NCBI RefSeq assembly: GCF_016937515.1
Contig: NZ_JAFHKM010000002.1
Location: 62,001-126,000, forward strand
Source: Cohnella algarum
Lineage (GTDB): Bacteria; Bacillota; Bacilli; Paenibacillales; Paenibacillaceae
Direction of reading: 5' to 3'
Length of the DNA stretch: 64,000 nucleotides
Part shown: positions 61,382 through 64,000 of the stretch, piece by piece
Numbering within the stretch: the stretch's first letter is position 1
Layout: every line of letters begins with the position of its first letter
Made by a program: the position numbers and the translations under genes
Notes under the pieces: model-generated
What the model was told of the DNA's origin: nothing
Database searches by the model: none
The model's input: only the letters and a program-made list of their open reading frames with translations

Positions 61382-62518
61382 TCAATTTTGCATGACGAAG
61401 TCTTTCGTCGCGTGTTCGTTCTCTTCGTATACCTTCAAGATTTCATACTGCGTGTTCCGCTGCGCCGGAATTTTGCCGGCTTCGCGGATGATCCGCAGAC
61501 AGGCTTCGATATTGACTTTGTGCGTCGTTCCGGCCGCGGACACGACGTTCTCCTCCATCATCGTGCTGCCGAAGTCGTTCGCGCCGTACGTAAGCGACAG
61601 CTTGCCGATTTCCGGCCCCATCGTCACCCAGGACGATTGGAAATTCGGGATGTTGTCCAGCGCGATCCGGCTGATCGCGAGCGTCTTCAAGTATTCTTCG
61701 GGCGTCGCTTTCTCCCGCTTCATGTTCGTGTTGTCCGGCTGGAACGTCCACGGGATAAACGCGAGGAACCCTTTCGACGGATAGCCGTTGTTCACGCATT
61801 CGTCCTGCGCGTCGCGGATGCGAAGCAAATGCAGCGCCCGCTCCTCCATCGATTCCCCGAAGCCGATGACCATCGTGCCCGTTGTCGTCATTCCGACCTT
61901 GTGCGCGGCGGTCATCACGTCCATCCAGTCGCGCCAGCTGCCTTTCAGGCGGCTGATCTTCTTCCGGGTGCGGTCGTCCAAAATTTCCGCTCCCCCGCCC
62001 GGCAGCGAGTCAAGCCCGGCTTCGTGAATTTGGCGCACGACTTCGTCCAGCGAGAGGCCGTTCGACACTTCTTTCATTTTGTGGATTTCCGCAGGCGAGA
62101 ACGAGTGCATCGTAATTTGCGGGAATCTCGCTTTGATCTTGCGGAGAAGATCGAGATAGTAAGTAAACGGCAAGTTCGGGTTCGTTCCGCCCTGCATCAA
62201 AATTTCGGTGCCGCCGACGTCGACGGTTTCCTGGATTTTTTGCAGGATCGCTTCGTCCGGCAGAACGTAGCCTTCCTTCGAGCCCGGAGCGCGGTAAAAC
62301 GCACAAAACCGGCAATAAACGTCGCAAATATTCGTATAGTTGACGTTCCGGCCGACGACGAACGTCGTGATCGGTTCGGGATGGTGCTTCAGCATGATCT
62401 GGTTGGCCGCGTGCCCCATTTTCTCGATTTCATCCGATTCGAACAGCGCGATAACGTCATCGAGCTGCAGTCGTTCCCCGCTTGCGGCCCGTTTCAAAAT
62501 GGGATCTATCGTACTCAT
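61382..62518 (-). CDS. mqnC: Cyclic dehypoxanthinyl futalosine synthase
   Basis: MqnC is a radical-SAM enzyme of the futalosine route to menaquinone. The 378-aa protein has the cluster motif NICDVYCRFCAFYR (C-x3-C-x2-C), YVLPDEAILQKIQETVDVGG and ILMQGGTNPNLPFTYYLDLL. AGLDSLPGGGAEIL and TTGTMVIGFGES follow, then WTFQPDNTNMKRE, all diagnostic of MqnC rather than MqnE or CofH. Other mqn genes are not in the window. Confidence 0.93.
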   Translation of the reverse strand: MSTIDPILKRAASGERLQLDDVIALFESDEIEKMGHAANQIMLKHHPEPITTFVVGRNVNYTNICDVYCRFCAFYRAPGSKEGYVLPDEAILQKIQETVDVGGTEILMQGGTNPNLPFTYYLDLLRKIKARFPQITMHSFSPAEIHKMKEVSNGLSLDEVVRQIHEAGLDSLPGGGAEILDDRTRKKISRLKGSWRDWMDVMTAAHKVGMTTTGTMVIGFGESMEERALHLLRIRDAQDECVNNGYPSKGFLAFIPWTFQPDNTNMKREKATPEEYLKTLAISRIALDNIPNFQSSWVTMGPEIGKLSLTYGANDFGSTMMEENVVSAAGTTHKVNIEACLRIIREAGKIPAQRNTQYEILKVYEENEHATKDFVMQN

Positions 62519-62662
62519 TTCGGTTTCTCCTCCCTCTTGCGCTTCTCTCTGGCCGAAAAAACGTTAACCGATTAACTCGTCTTGTTCATCGTAGCACAAA
62601 TAAACCGCAGCAGCCACCACTTTCTAAAAGTAAGGGGCGGCGCCGCGGCTTGATAAACGCAA

Positions 62663-63844
62663 TTATTCCGTCGATTCTAGAGCTTGCTGCAAATCCGCGA
62701 TCAGGTCGTCCGCGTCTTCGAGACCGACCGAGTACCGCACGAGCCCGTCCGTAATTCCCCGGGCCAGCCGGACCTCCTTCGGCATCGCCGCATGGGACAT
62801 CATCGCCGGGTAAGACAAAATGCTTTCGACCGCGCCGAGGCTGACCGCGACGAGCGGCAAGCGAACGCGCCCCAGCAGCCGGCGGGCCCGTTCTCCGTCG
62901 CCAACGTCAAACGACACGACGGCGCCGTACCCGAGCGATTGACGCTCGTGAACCTCGCGGCCCGGATGGCCTTCAAGTCCCGGGTAGTACACGCGCCCGA
63001 CGGCCGGATGGGCTTGCAGCCACCGGGCCAGCTTGGCCGCCCCGCGCTCGCTCTCCGCCATCCGCACCCGCAGCGTCTTCATCCCCCGCATCAGCAGCCA
63101 GCTTTCCTGGGCGCCCAGGACGGTGCCCAGCCCGTTTTGCAGCTGCTTGACGCGGCGGCCGAGCGACTCGTCTCTCGTGACGATCAACCCGGCCAGCACG
63201 TCGCTGTGCCCGCCCAAAAATTTGGTCGCGCTGTGGATGACGACGTCAACCCCGAGCTCGATCGGACGCTGATGATAAGGCGTCATGAACGTGTTGTCGA
63301 GCATCGACAGCAGTCCGTTCTCTTTGGCCCAACCGGCGACTTCGGCGATGTCGGTAATTTTCAGCGTCGGGTTGGACGGCGTCTCGATGAACACCGCTTT
63401 CGTGTTCGGCCGGAGCGCCGCCTTAACCTGCTCGAAGTCGGTCATGTCGACGAACGTCGAGTCGATTTGCAGACGGTTCAGCACGGTCGTCAGCAATCGG
63501 TAGGTGCCGCCGTAAACGTCCTCCGTCACAATGACGTGGTCGCCCGCGGACAGCAGCAGAAAGGCCGTCGAGATGGCGGCCATCCCGGACGCGAACGCGA
63601 AGCCGTTCGCGCCTCCTTCGAGCAGGGCGATATATTCCTCGAGCGCTTCCCGCGTCGGATTGCCCGAGCGGCTGTAATCGTGCTTCGGAGGGTTGTCCAA
63701 ATCGAAATGATGAAAGGTCGAAGCCTGGAAAATCGGAACGCTGGACGCCCCCGTCGTTTCGTCGATCTCCTTGCCGAAATGAATCAGCTTGGTCGCAAAG
63801 CGCGTCTCGTTCCGTTCGAAGTCGGATTCGGATTGTCTGCTCAT
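62663..63844 (-). CDS. metC: Cystathionine beta-lyase / trans-sulphuration PLP enzyme
   Basis: This fold-type I PLP enzyme of methionine synthesis is 393 aa. It shows SVPIFQASTFHHF, DYSRSGNPTREALE, GFAFASGMAAISTAFLLLSA, VTEDVYGGTYRLLT and VFIETPSNPTLKITDI. The PLP lysine lies in HSATKFLGGHSDVLAG, and the end contains LVAVSLGAVESILSYPA. It closely resembles Bacillus MetC; the related MetI gene lies directly upstream with a seven-base gap. The two genes probably form a metIC operon. Beta-lyase versus gamma-synthase activity is judged from similarity only. Confidence 0.9.
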   Translation of the reverse strand: MSRQSESDFERNETRFATKLIHFGKEIDETTGASSVPIFQASTFHHFDLDNPPKHDYSRSGNPTREALEEYIALLEGGANGFAFASGMAAISTAFLLLSAGDHVIVTEDVYGGTYRLLTTVLNRLQIDSTFVDMTDFEQVKAALRPNTKAVFIETPSNPTLKITDIAEVAGWAKENGLLSMLDNTFMTPYHQRPIELGVDVVIHSATKFLGGHSDVLAGLIVTRDESLGRRVKQLQNGLGTVLGAQESWLLMRGMKTLRVRMAESERGAAKLARWLQAHPAVGRVYYPGLEGHPGREVHERQSLGYGAVVSFDVGDGERARRLLGRVRLPLVAVSLGAVESILSYPAMMSHAAMPKEVRLARGITDGLVRYSVGLEDADDLIADLQQALESTE

Positions 63845-63851
63845 GTTCGCG

Positions 63852-64000
63852 TTACTCCTTTCCGATTTCGCGAAGCGCCTCGCCGATCGCGTTGTCCAGG
63901 TCGGCGATGAGATCGTCGATATGCTCGATGCCGACCGAGAAGCGCAGCAGCCGATCGTCGACGCCGACCTTGCGGCGGATTTCCTCCGGAATGTCCGCGT
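63852..64000 (-). CDS. metI: Cystathionine gamma-synthase-like protein, C-terminal end only
   Basis: The last 48 or so codons of a PLP enzyme of the same family lie here (ADIPEEIRRKVGVDDRLLRF, then SVGIEHIDDLIADL), ending REIGKE and TAA. The remainder is beyond the window. The seven-base spacing to metC and the family ending support a metIC operon. Confidence 0.85.
   Translation of the reverse strand, partial: ADIPEEIRRKVGVDDRLLRFSVGIEHIDDLIADLDNAIGEALREIGKE

Overview
The window reads as a Gram-positive, endospore-forming member of the Paenibacillaceae (Paenibacillus/Cohnella-like). Supporting genes on the right-hand side are SpoVR, PrkA, a YtxC-like protein next to thrS, a LiaFSR-type three-component system, an AbrB-type regulator, a T-box upstream of thrS, a GlnR/TnrA-type operator upstream of glnA, and many TTG/GTG starts with strong GGAGG ribosome sites. 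Genus and family are inferred from gene content and base composition only. No rRNA, tRNA or CRISPR array was seen.

The window has two halves. Positions 1 to about 24,500 form a moderate-GC accessory island, almost entirely on the minus strand and scarred by mobile elements. Its largest unit is a co-directional run read from 13,793 down past position 1: a HIRAN-domain protein, a WYL-domain regulator, an AddB-like nuclease (frameshifted), an AddA-like helicase-nuclease (split by an IS110-family element) and a type I restriction-modification system (hsdM, hsdS, hsdR, the last cut by the window edge). Gaps are short or overlapping, no terminator was found inside the run, and an SOS-box-like site lies upstream of the first gene. 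Next come a Fic protein, a YhaM-type exoribonuclease gene interrupted by a complete IS21-family element (5-bp target duplication), and a second copy of the same SOS-box-like site. Then follow a zeta-toxin-like kinase with a tiny overlapping upstream ORF, a translationally coupled cluster (pRiA4b ORF-3 family, UPF0158 with a frameshift, two small unknown proteins, a SWIM zinc-finger protein) and a VapBC-type pair.

From about 24,600 to 64,000 the sequence is GC-rich and looks like core chromosome. It carries recQ coupled to helD, an M50-like membrane protease, spoVR, an SDR dehydrogenase, a LytTR-domain protein, an IS630-family element with a -1 frameshift signal, prkA, a DUF2161 protein, a degenerate PLP-fold protein, an AbrB-like regulator, trmL, serC, glnA and a luciferase-like monooxygenase. 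Then come aroF (DAHP synthase), ispH, a two-component system beside an HtrA-type protease, a YugN-like protein, liaFSR, an ECF sigma factor, a 3D-domain protein, T-box/thrS/ytxC, a diguanylate cyclase, mqnC (futalosine menaquinone pathway) and metC/metI.

The least explained structures are intergenic. Five 22-bp palindromes sit at exactly 52-bp spacing upstream of htrA. A related set of four TTGGA...TCCAA palindromes with roughly the same spacing lies beside a 20-bp tandem array near 44.4 kb. Several open frames appear broken by small indels, two of them at short G/C homopolymers (10,907 and 38,040); these could be real decay or sequencing error.
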